From Hymenobacter baengnokdamensis (GTDB lineage: Bacteria; Bacteroidota; Bacteroidia; Cytophagales; Hymenobacteraceae), in contig NZ_CP044285.1 in the NCBI RefSeq assembly GCF_008728635.1, positions 186,001-250,000 of the forward strand: a stretch of 64,000 nt of DNA, read 5' to 3'. Under the pieces are notes generated by a model. The model made no database searches. It had not been told where the DNA came from and saw only the letters and a program-made list of their open reading frames with translations. Shown here piece after piece: positions 47,536 through 54,809 of the stretch (position 1 is its first letter; each line of letters begins with the position of its first letter). A program made the position numbers and the translations under genes.

Positions 47536-49710
47536 TTAGCTCCCCCATACCTGCCATACAAACAGCGAGGCCACGTAGGCCAGGCCGGTCATGTACACGA
47601 GCTGGCCCAGGGGCCAGCGCCAGCTTTTGGTTTCGCGGTACGTAACGGCCAGTGTGCTCATGCACTGCATGGCAAACACGTAAAATACCAGCAGCGACAA
47701 GGCCCGCACCGGCGTAAAGAACGGCCGGCCCTGCGCATCTTTTTCGCCGGCCAGCTTTTGCTGCACCGTGCCCAGGTCGGCATCCTGGCCCACGCTGTAA
47801 ATGGTGCTCATAGTGCCCACAAATACCTCGCGGGCCGCGAAGGACGTGAGCAGCGCAATCCCGACTTTCCAGTCGAAGCCCAGCGGCCGGATGGCGGGCT
47901 CCAGCACATGCCCGAAAGAGCCCGCGTAGGAGTTTTCGAGGCGGGCCGAAGCCACACGCCGCTCGGTTTCGGCAGCCGACCAGTGCCCGGCGCTGGCCGT
48001 TTGCTGCACCTGAAGGGCAGCCTGCTCCTGCCGCCGGCCCGGACCATAGCTGGCCAATACCCACAGCAGTATTGAGATAGCAATGATTACCTTGCCAGCC
48101 TGCGTTACGAAGGCTTTTACTTTCTCCACAATCGTCAGGCCCACGTTTTTCCAGCGCGGCCAGCGATACACCGGAAACTCCATGATGAAGTAGCTGCGCT
48201 CGCGGGCTTTGAGCACGGCTTTCAGCAGCAGCGCCGACAGCAGCGCCGACGTGAGCCCCAGCAGGTAGAGGCCCATCAGCACGAGCCCGCGCAGGTTGAA
48301 GATGCCGAGCCACGCCTCGTCGGGCACTACCAGCGCCACCAGCACCGTGTATACCGGGATGCGCGCCGAGCACGACATCAGGGGCGTGACGAATATCGTC
48401 AACATCCTATCTTTCCAGCTCTCAATGGTGCGGGCGCCCATAATGGCCGGCACCGCGCAGGCAAGCCCCGAAATAAGCGGCACCACGCTCTTGCCGCTGA
48501 GCCCAAACGGACGCATCAGCTTGTCCATGAGAAAAGTAACCCTGGCCATGTAGCCGGTTTCTTCCAGCACCGCCAGGAAGGCAAAGAGCAGGGCAATCTG
48601 CGGAATAAAAATCAGCACCCCGCCCAGGCCGGCTATCACGCCCTCCGTGAGCAGCCGCACCAGCGGCCCGTGAAAACGCGCCTGAATGGCGGCGCTCAGG
48701 GCCGAAATGCCCTGGTCTATCCACTGCATCGGATACTGCGCCCAGGCAAAAATGGCCTGAAACAGCAAAAACAGAATTGCCAGAAAAATGAGGTAGCCCA
48801 ATACGCGGTGCGTCAGCACTTTGTCGATGCGGTTGGAAGCTGGCTCGCGGCGCTCGGTGCGCGTCACGGTCACTACCTCCAGCAGCAGCTCATTTATGTG
48901 GGCGTAGCGCGCTACCGTTTCGGCCGCCTGCTGGGCGGTAGAGTTGAAAGCAGCTTTTTCGGTAAGCGTGGCCAGGTACTGGCGGTCGTCTTCGCTCAGA
49001 AAGTGCAGCTGCCGGAACTGGTGGGCATAGTGCAGAGCCAGGTAATCGTTGGGCAGCTTAAAGTGCTGGCGAATCTCGGCCAGCAGCAGCCGCAGCTCGG
49101 GCGCCGGCTGCCAGAAGCGGCCGGCCGGCGGCCGGGCGGCCAGGCGGTCGGCCATGACGATGCGCAGCGCGGCCAGGCCCACGCCCCTGCGCGCATTCAT
49201 CGGCACCACGGGCACGCCCAGCTCCCGCTCCAGCGTCGCTACATCGAGCTGAATACCGCGCTCAGCAGCTACATCGGTCATGTTGAGCGCTAGGATGGCC
49301 GGCAGGCCCAGGTCGGCGAGCTGCGAAAACAGCAGCAGGCTGCGGCGCAGGTTGCTGGCATCCACGGTCACTACCACAAAGTCGGGATAGTCGGGCGAGC
49401 GCGGGTTATAAAGCAAATCGGCAATAACGCGCTCATCGAGGCTCTTGGGATAGAGCGAGTACGTGCCGGGCAAATCCACGACTTCGGCCCGGCGCTGCCC
49501 GCCGAGCTGGGCAATGCCCGTTTTGCGGTCAACGGTAACGCCGGGAAAATTCCCCACCTTCTGGTTAAGGCCCGTCAGCTGATTAAACAGCGAAGTTTTG
49601 CCCGAGTTGGGGTTGCCGATAAGGGCCAGGCGGGGCAGGCGCTCCGGGGCCATCTCCCGCAGGCCGGGGAGCGGCGCCGCCGGCCGCACATCCTTGGTAG
49701 CGCCCACCAT
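47536..49710 (-). CDS. feoB: Ferrous iron transporter FeoB
   Basis: 724 residues from ATG 49710. The N-terminal G domain shows G1 GNPNSGKTSLFNQLTG, G2/switch region NFPGVTVDRKTG, G3 DLPGTYSL and G4 NMTD. The membrane part contains two Gate domains (IFIPQIALLFAFLAVLEETGYMARVTFLMD; ISGLACAVPAIMGARTIE with the conserved Cys; FVTPLMSCSARIPVYTVLVA with the second Cys) and the final helices. FeoB takes up Fe2+ across the inner membrane, linked to GTP hydrolysis. It follows feoA with a 10-bp gap. Confidence 0.95.
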   Translation of the reverse strand: MVGATKDVRPAAPLPGLREMAPERLPRLALIGNPNSGKTSLFNQLTGLNQKVGNFPGVTVDRKTGIAQLGGQRRAEVVDLPGTYSLYPKSLDERVIADLLYNPRSPDYPDFVVVTVDASNLRRSLLLFSQLADLGLPAILALNMTDVAAERGIQLDVATLERELGVPVVPMNARRGVGLAALRIVMADRLAARPPAGRFWQPAPELRLLLAEIRQHFKLPNDYLALHYAHQFRQLHFLSEDDRQYLATLTEKAAFNSTAQQAAETVARYAHINELLLEVVTVTRTERREPASNRIDKVLTHRVLGYLIFLAILFLLFQAIFAWAQYPMQWIDQGISALSAAIQARFHGPLVRLLTEGVIAGLGGVLIFIPQIALLFAFLAVLEETGYMARVTFLMDKLMRPFGLSGKSVVPLISGLACAVPAIMGARTIESWKDRMLTIFVTPLMSCSARIPVYTVLVALVVPDEAWLGIFNLRGLVLMGLYLLGLTSALLSALLLKAVLKARERSYFIMEFPVYRWPRWKNVGLTIVEKVKAFVTQAGKVIIAISILLWVLASYGPGRRQEQAALQVQQTASAGHWSAAETERRVASARLENSYAGSFGHVLEPAIRPLGFDWKVGIALLTSFAAREVFVGTMSTIYSVGQDADLGTVQQKLAGEKDAQGRPFFTPVRALSLLVFYVFAMQCMSTLAVTYRETKSWRWPLGQLVYMTGLAYVASLFVWQVWGS

Positions 49711-49720
49711 TGCGTTTGAG

Positions 49721-50001
49721 TTAGTCTTTGAGCTGTATTGTGAGGGCCTCACTTACGCGCAGCGACAGCGTGTACTCTTCATCTCCGAGCACCAGCATGA
49801 GCGGGTCGCCGAGGGGGCGCGGCCCGCCAGGCGCACCTGCGTACCCGGAATGCACCCCATATCGAGCAGCTTAAGGGCCATCTGCGGGTCTTTCAGGCAG
49901 CATACGGTGGCCGATTCGCCGGGCCGCAGGTCGTTGGCGGTGCGGCGGCCGGAGGCCGGCTGCGGAGCAGCCACGGCGGTGGAGCGACGAAAAATAGCCA
50001 C
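49721..50001 (-). pseudogene. feoA: FeoA, interrupted by a one-base frameshift
   Basis: The first part (TANDLRPGESATVCCLKDPQ, then MALKLLDMGCIPGTQVRLAGRAP) is the FeoA SH3-like fold. The frame is then lost in a run of five G on the plus strand (49813-49817). In the next frame the protein continues correctly with LGDPLMLVLGDEEYTLSLRV and ends SEALTIQLKD at 49721. The span is 281 nt; one more base gives 94 codons including the stop, the normal FeoA length. The start is GTG at 50001. FeoA is the small cytoplasmic partner of FeoB. The lesion looks like that in the hybrid kinase and ccmB. Confidence 0.85.
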
Positions 50002-50038
50002 GATAGCAGAGCGTTTGGTTATTTAGATTTAATTCAAA

Positions 50039-50046
50039 CAAAGATA
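50039..50046 (-). promoter_or_regulatory. -7 box upstream of feoA
   Basis: TATCTTTG on the minus strand, 37 nt before the GTG start; matches TAnnTTTG. No clear Fur box was seen next to it. Confidence 0.6.
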
Positions 50047-50192
50047 CGGCACTTTAGTTGCCGGGCCCAGCCAATAGGATTTTTTATCCGCTTTACGACC
50101 ATTCGCCTACAATCCGGCGGGGTTCGCCGCAACGCACTAAAGTCTTGGCTAAAAGGCCGGCTTACCTATGCACAACCTAAGCTTTTCAAGCT

Positions 50193-50200
50193 TATTTTTG
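50193..50200 (+). promoter_or_regulatory. -7 box upstream of the gene at 50229
   Basis: TATTTTTG, 28 nt before ATG 50229; matches TAnnTTTG. Confidence 0.5.
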
Positions 50201-50228
50201 CATTAGGCAGTCCTTTTTCTACTTACAA

Positions 50229-51146
50229 ATGTTTCAACGTTTATTTTATTTTGCACTATTCGTATGCATTGCCAGCGGCACCGTACGAGCCCAGTCTACT
50301 TCGCCCACTCCTTCGCTCTTAGCCGGCAAAATTATTGACAAAGCCACGAAGGAGCCCCTGCCGTTTACCTCCCTCAGCCTGAAGGCGGAACAGACCGGAG
50401 CACTCAGCAATGAGTTTGGGGTTTTTCAGCTGCCGGGGCCGGTGAAAAACGATACCGACTCGCTCATTGTAATGGCGCTGGGCTATGAGCATCTGGCTAT
50501 CGCAGTAGAAAAGGGTAAGCCGATGGCCAACCTCGTGCTCGAAGTGAGCCGCCGCGCCATTGCCCTGAAAGAAGTAACGGTGAAAGGGGGCAAAGTGAAA
50601 AACCTGGAGCTGGGCACCAGCTCCAACCGGCCGGGCGATGGCCTGCTGCAAGGGCAGCCCGGTGGGCAGTATGCCTTTTTTGTTAAGAATGACAAAAACA
50701 AGCGGTTGGGCAACATCCGCTCGGTGTCGTTCTACATTGGCGAAAACGGCTTCCCCCGCGAGCCGTTCCGGGTGCGCCTCTACAAGCCCGATGGCAACTA
50801 CAACTCGCCCAATACGGATATTCTGACCGATAACGTGGTAGTATCGGCCCCGAAAGGCGGCCAATGGTACACGGTTGACCTGACGCCCTACAACGTGGTA
50901 GCGCCCGAAGAAGGCTTCTTTGTGGCGATGGAATGGATTGTGAGCGGCGACAAGTTCTTCAATACCAACTTTATGGACGACAGCTACACGCCCTACGGCC
51001 AGATTATGCGCCCGACCTTCGAGTTCAAGGAAAGCCGTACCTGGACGTACTCCATCGCCAAAGGCTGGACGCTGCTGACGATGGCCACCGCCGCCGGCCA
51101 GCACTACAATGCCATGATTAAGGCAGAAGTGGACATGATTAAGTAA
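50229..51146 (+). CDS. Exported protein with carboxypeptidase-regulatory-like domain (paralogue 1)
   Basis: 305 residues with a signal peptide (LFYFALFVCIASGTVRAQ). An N-terminal beta-sandwich of the CarboxypepD_reg type (LLAGKIIDKATKEPLPFTSLSL, NEFGVFQLPGP) is followed by a C-terminal region of about 160 residues with VSFYIGENGFPREPFRVRLYKPDG, WYTVDLTPYNVVAPEEGFFVAMEW and PTFEFKESRTWTYSIAKGW. The protein shares its whole length with the product of 53012-53911. The second region looks like a stand-alone beta domain; no enzyme motif was recognised. Its place is the periplasm or cell surface. Confidence 0.75.
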   Translation: MFQRLFYFALFVCIASGTVRAQSTSPTPSLLAGKIIDKATKEPLPFTSLSLKAEQTGALSNEFGVFQLPGPVKNDTDSLIVMALGYEHLAIAVEKGKPMANLVLEVSRRAIALKEVTVKGGKVKNLELGTSSNRPGDGLLQGQPGGQYAFFVKNDKNKRLGNIRSVSFYIGENGFPREPFRVRLYKPDGNYNSPNTDILTDNVVVSAPKGGQWYTVDLTPYNVVAPEEGFFVAMEWIVSGDKFFNTNFMDDSYTPYGQIMRPTFEFKESRTWTYSIAKGWTLLTMATAAGQHYNAMIKAEVDMIK

Positions 51147-51163
51147 AAACTATATAGTTAATT

Positions 51164-51222
51164 CAAGCTAAAAGAGTTGCCGCCGCTCCATACCCCGGAG
51201 CAGCGGCAACCCTTTTAGCTTG
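51164..51222. terminator. Terminator between paralogue 1 and the hydrolase
   Basis: 26-bp arms (51164-51189, 51197-51222) with two mismatches; the arms contain CAAGCTAAAAG and CTTTTAGCTTG. It can serve both convergent genes. Confidence 0.75.
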
Positions 51223-51232
51223 GCTGGAATAC

Positions 51233-52681
51233 TTAGTTACCCGCGTGCCCAACCACCCACCGCCGGATAAACTCCTGCACGCCGGGGTCAAACGTAGGCT
51301 TGGGCTCGCCGCCCAGCATATTCCACTGGTATAGTGGCGGTTGCATGAGGTGGTTGATGCCCTTGGGCCGGTATAGGGTCACCAAACGGTTGCCGCTGGC
51401 CTTAAAGGCATGCTTCAGGGCCGGCAGGTGCCGGGCGGGCGGGGCCTGCTCATCGGCCTGGCCCGTAATCAGCAATACCGGGCACTGCACGGCGTAGATA
51501 TTCTCGGTCGGGTCGAACGATAAAAAGGAACGATGCCAGGGCGTGAGCAGCGCGGCCGTCTGGCGCTGGCCCTCGGCAGCCGACAGGGCTGGGTCGCCCT
51601 GGTGTAGCATATTGGCCACGATGGTCTGGGTTTGGGCCAGGTTGGCCGGGTTGCGGATAATGTCGTACAGCTCCTGCTGCCGACGCACCCGCAGGCTAAA
51701 CTGCGCGGGCGGGAGCTTCTGCGCCCGCCACACCTGCTCTTGCTGCAACAGCAGGGTTTCGTGGCCGGGCAGGCCGTAGATGCCCAGGCCCACTACAAAA
51801 GCCGGCGGCAGCGGCGAGGCAGCCACCAGCAGCGCCACGTTGGCTCCTTCGCCGTGGCCGATTACCCCCAGGTGCAGCAGGTCTATCTCGGGGCGGGTAC
51901 GCAGGTAGTTGAGCGCCGCCTGCAAGTCGCCGGCCCGCTGAATAGGTGTAGCGGAGTCGCCGCTGCCGCCCGATTGCCCCGTGCCCCGGTCGTCGAGGCG
52001 CAGCACGGCGATACCGCGGCGGGTGAGGTAATCGGCCAGGGTGCCCAGCATGCGGTAGCTCAGCATCGTAACCGGCGCGCCCGGCGTAAGCCCGTCGCGG
52101 TCCTGCTGGCCGAAGTCGGATACCAGTACCACGGCCGGAAACGGGCCCGTGCCCGGTGGCAGCGTGAGGGAGCCCGCCAGCCGCAGCCGCGCGGTATAGC
52201 TCGTCACCGTTACCTCTTCAACCTGGTAAGGAGGCCTAAACCGGGCCGCCGCATCGGCGGGGGTGCTGCTGTCGAAGGCCTCGTGGTGCAGGGTTAGGGG
52301 GGTGCGCTGGCCCTGCCGGCACCACAGGCCGCTTAGCTCCTGGCCATCGGGCGAGCGGCGGCCCAAAAACCGGCTGCTGGTTTCCGACACCAGCAGCACC
52401 ACCGAGTCGGTGCCGGTGGGCTGCCGCACGTCAATGGGTATCCGATTGAGTTTCTGCACGGGCACGTCGAGCGCTGCAAAATAGCGGCCGCCCGTCAGGC
52501 GCACCATGCTCACGCTTAAGTCAAGGGCGCCGCCGGCGGCCAGCAGCTTCCCCCGCCATAATCCATCGAGGGTTGCGGCCGGGCCGGCATGGCTGGCGGC
52601 AGAGGTACCGGGCTGCGCCCGTACGCCCTGCGCCAGCCACACCAGCACCATCGCCAAGCCAAGCAGCCTACTTGTTTTCAT
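51233..52681 (-). CDS. Alpha/beta-hydrolase fold protein lacking the nucleophile
   Basis: 482 residues from ATG 52681, with a signal peptide (LLGLAMVLVWLAQGVRAQ). An N-terminal beta domain of about 130 residues (LDGLWRGKLLAAGG) precedes the hydrolase fold (LRLAGSLTLPPGTGPFPAVVLVSDFG, then AVLRLDDRGTGQS). The nucleophile elbow, normally GHSEGG in this family, reads GVIGHGEGANVALL, with Gly277 in place of Ser. Other acid and base positions look present (ITGQADEQ, GINHLMQP). It may be inactive or use another residue. It lies between two paralogous genes on the other strand. Confidence 0.85.
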   Translation of the reverse strand: MKTSRLLGLAMVLVWLAQGVRAQPGTSAASHAGPAATLDGLWRGKLLAAGGALDLSVSMVRLTGGRYFAALDVPVQKLNRIPIDVRQPTGTDSVVLLVSETSSRFLGRRSPDGQELSGLWCRQGQRTPLTLHHEAFDSSTPADAAARFRPPYQVEEVTVTSYTARLRLAGSLTLPPGTGPFPAVVLVSDFGQQDRDGLTPGAPVTMLSYRMLGTLADYLTRRGIAVLRLDDRGTGQSGGSGDSATPIQRAGDLQAALNYLRTRPEIDLLHLGVIGHGEGANVALLVAASPLPPAFVVGLGIYGLPGHETLLLQQEQVWRAQKLPPAQFSLRVRRQQELYDIIRNPANLAQTQTIVANMLHQGDPALSAAEGQRQTAALLTPWHRSFLSFDPTENIYAVQCPVLLITGQADEQAPPARHLPALKHAFKASGNRLVTLYRPKGINHLMQPPLYQWNMLGGEPKPTFDPGVQEFIRRWVVGHAGN

Positions 52682-53011
52682 AGATAGCAGTGAGGGAGCC
52701 AAGCTATTGTGCATCCGGCAATTAAAAAGCTGGCCCAATAGCCATTACTCGGGCGAAGTTAGGGGCCAAACGCAACGAAACCAGCGGCGCAATGCGCTTC
52801 CAGCTACCCGGATTTTATAAGTGGCCGGCAGCGGGCCGCTACGCCCAGCCGGGCGGCAGCGGCGGGCTGGAGCAGGGTTGCGGACTAGTCACCACTTTTT
52901 TTATTTGCCAAGTAGGAATTTTTCTAGAAATTTCCCGGCTACCCTACTTTAGATGCGAAGCCTTGTAATTAAATTTGTGGGCCGGAGCCCTATCCATTTC
53001 TTTTTTACTGT
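52682..53011. other. Divergent intergenic region
   Basis: 330 bp between the hydrolase and paralogue 2. A -7 box for paralogue 2 lies at 52970-52977. No gene or further element was recognised. Confidence 0.5.
52970..52977 (+). promoter_or_regulatory. -7 box upstream of the gene at 53012
   Basis: TAAATTTG, 34 nt before ATG 53012; matches TAnnTTTG. Confidence 0.5.
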
Positions 53012-53911
53012 ATGATTAAGCGTTTACTATTCCTTTTGATTATTGGCAGCCTGCTGCCCACGTTGAGCTGGGCCCAGCAGGAAGGCCGCATTACGGGCCG
53101 CGTGGTTGATGAAAAGACGCAGGACCCTATTCCGTTTGCCTCCATCAACCTGCGCGAAGAGCAAACCGGCGCGCTCACCAACGAATACGGCTACTTTCAG
53201 CTGGCTATGCCCACCAAGGTGACCGAAGACTCGGTTGTCGTGATGGCGCTGGGCTATAAGCGAACTGCCCTCTACGTGAAGCGCGGGGCCAATATGGAGG
53301 AGATTATCATCCAGCTTCCGAAGCAGGCCGTGGCGCTTGCCGAAGTAAAAGTGGAAACCAAGGGGGTAAAACCCACGCTGTTGGGCGCGCACTCCAACTC
53401 GCCGGGCGCCGGCATGATTCAGGGCCTGCCGGGCCAGCAGTATGCCTTCATGTGCAAAAACGACAAAGCTAAAAAGCTCGGTCTTATCCGCACAGTATCG
53501 TTTTTTATCGGAGAAAACGGCTTCCCGCGTGAGCCGTTCCGAGTACGTATCTACAAAGCGAACGGCAACTACAACGCGCCCAACGAAGACATGCTGACCG
53601 AGAGCGTTATCGTATCGGCCGCCCGCGGGGGCGAGTGGTTTACGGTCGATTTGTCGCCCTACAACCTGGTAGCGCCCGAAGAAGGCTTCTACGTAGCGAT
53701 GGAGTGGATTGTGAGCGGTGACAAGTTCTACACCACCAATTTCATGGACAACTACACGCCCTACGGCCAGATTCTGCGGCCCACTTTCGAATTCAAAGAT
53801 AGCCGCACCTGGAGCTACGCCATCGGCCGCGGCTGGAACCTGGTAACGCTTGCCAACGGCGGCTCGCACTTCAACGCCATGATGCGCGCCGAGGTAGACG
53901 CCTATAAATAA
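53012..53911 (+). CDS. Exported protein with carboxypeptidase-regulatory-like domain (paralogue 2)
   Basis: 299 residues with a signal peptide (LLFLLIIGSLLPTLSWAQ). Domain order equals that of paralogue 1: RITGRVVDEKTQDPIPFASINL, NEYGYFQLAMP, VVVMALGYKRTALYVK, then VSFFIGENGFPREPFRVRIYKANG, WFTVDLSPYNLVAPEEGFYVAMEW and PTFEFKDSRTWSYAIGRGW. The second half is more conserved between the two than the first. The gene pair with a hydrolase between looks like a duplication followed by divergence or insertion. Confidence 0.75.
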   Translation: MIKRLLFLLIIGSLLPTLSWAQQEGRITGRVVDEKTQDPIPFASINLREEQTGALTNEYGYFQLAMPTKVTEDSVVVMALGYKRTALYVKRGANMEEIIIQLPKQAVALAEVKVETKGVKPTLLGAHSNSPGAGMIQGLPGQQYAFMCKNDKAKKLGLIRTVSFFIGENGFPREPFRVRIYKANGNYNAPNEDMLTESVIVSAARGGEWFTVDLSPYNLVAPEEGFYVAMEWIVSGDKFYTTNFMDNYTPYGQILRPTFEFKDSRTWSYAIGRGWNLVTLANGGSHFNAMMRAEVDAYK

Positions 53912-53978
53912 GGAGCCCCCCCTCCTGCTAGCCATTCGATAAGGCACTACCCGGCAACACTATAAAGGCGAATTACTA

Positions 53979-54013
53979 AAAATGCCTCCGTCGCTAAGCG
54001 ACGGAGGCATTTT
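53979..54013. terminator. Terminator between convergent genes
   Basis: Perfect 17-bp stem AAAATGCCTCCGTCGCT / AGCGACGGAGGCATTTT with one spare base, between paralogue 2 and the OmpA gene. Confidence 0.9.
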
Positions 54014-54075
54014 GTATTTTAACAAGGATGGCTATTGCGCAGCCAATAACTTTACCTGCTGCCAGCCGGCCGGGC

Positions 54076-54732
54076 TTACTTCACGCGTACGGCAATTTCT
54101 ACGCGGCGATTTTCCTGGCGGCCGGCGGCCGTTGCATTGGAGGCAACCGGCGCACTGGCACCAAAAGCCTCGGTGCTTACGTGGTCGGCCGCGAGCTTAT
54201 CGGTGGTAGTAAGGTAATTTTTAACTGCCTGGGCGCGCTGCTCGCTCAGCTCGCGGTTGTAGTTTTTGTCGCCACGGGCATCAGCAAAGCCGAGTACGCG
54301 CACCTCTTTCCCGGCGTAGCGCTGGTTGATGGAGGCGCCAATTTGCTTGAGCGCAGCGGCAGCGCTGGGTTTGATATCCGACTTGTTGGTATCGAAGAGG
54401 ATTTTCTCGTCCACCCCGTATACCTGATACTCTTCATTGCCGCGCACGGTGACGCCGGGCGTGTTAATCTCCGAAAGCTTTACATCGGAGAGCTTGGCCT
54501 TGGTGAGGTCGAAGGCGTTGCTGATGGCGCTGCCGGTTTTGCTGGCGGCGCTATCGACGCCATTCGCGGCTCCGGTAGCAACATCGCTCACCGTTTTGCC
54601 GGTGCGGGCCACTACAGCGGTATCCTTGGTCGCTTCGCCAAGGGTGTTTTTCTCATCCGATTTTTTAAGGTCGCTGCAGCTGGCAAAAACGAGCGTGGCC
54701 GCCGCCAACAGCGGAAACAATGATTTGGTCAT
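54076..54732 (-). CDS. OmpA-family lipoprotein
   Basis: 218 residues. The lipoprotein signal LFPLLAAATLVFASC has Cys19. A low-complexity Ala/Ser/Lys region follows (TVSDVATGAANGVDSAASKTG). The OmpA domain starts near residue 100: ILFDTNKSDIKPSAAAALKQ, RVLGFADARGDKNYNRELSEQRAQAVKNYL, GRQENRRVEIAVRVK, with the residues that bind peptidoglycan (Asp in ADARG and Arg in QRAQAV). It tethers the outer membrane to the wall. It precedes murF-alr in reverse order with about 77 bp between. Confidence 0.9.
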   Translation of the reverse strand: MTKSLFPLLAAATLVFASCSDLKKSDEKNTLGEATKDTAVVARTGKTVSDVATGAANGVDSAASKTGSAISNAFDLTKAKLSDVKLSEINTPGVTVRGNEEYQVYGVDEKILFDTNKSDIKPSAAAALKQIGASINQRYAGKEVRVLGFADARGDKNYNRELSEQRAQAVKNYLTTTDKLAADHVSTEAFGASAPVASNATAAGRQENRRVEIAVRVK

Positions 54733-54809
54733 GGTGAAAGAAGGGTTAGAACGAATGCAAAAAGCTAGGCCACATACGGAAACCCGGCCGTAGTGTTAGC
54801 ACCTTCACA

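Noticed and set aside
47522..48373. Upstream extension of the small gene behind feoB through the feoB 3' end
   Set aside because: The extension is feoB read in another frame. ATG 47521 gives a normal protein without overlap.
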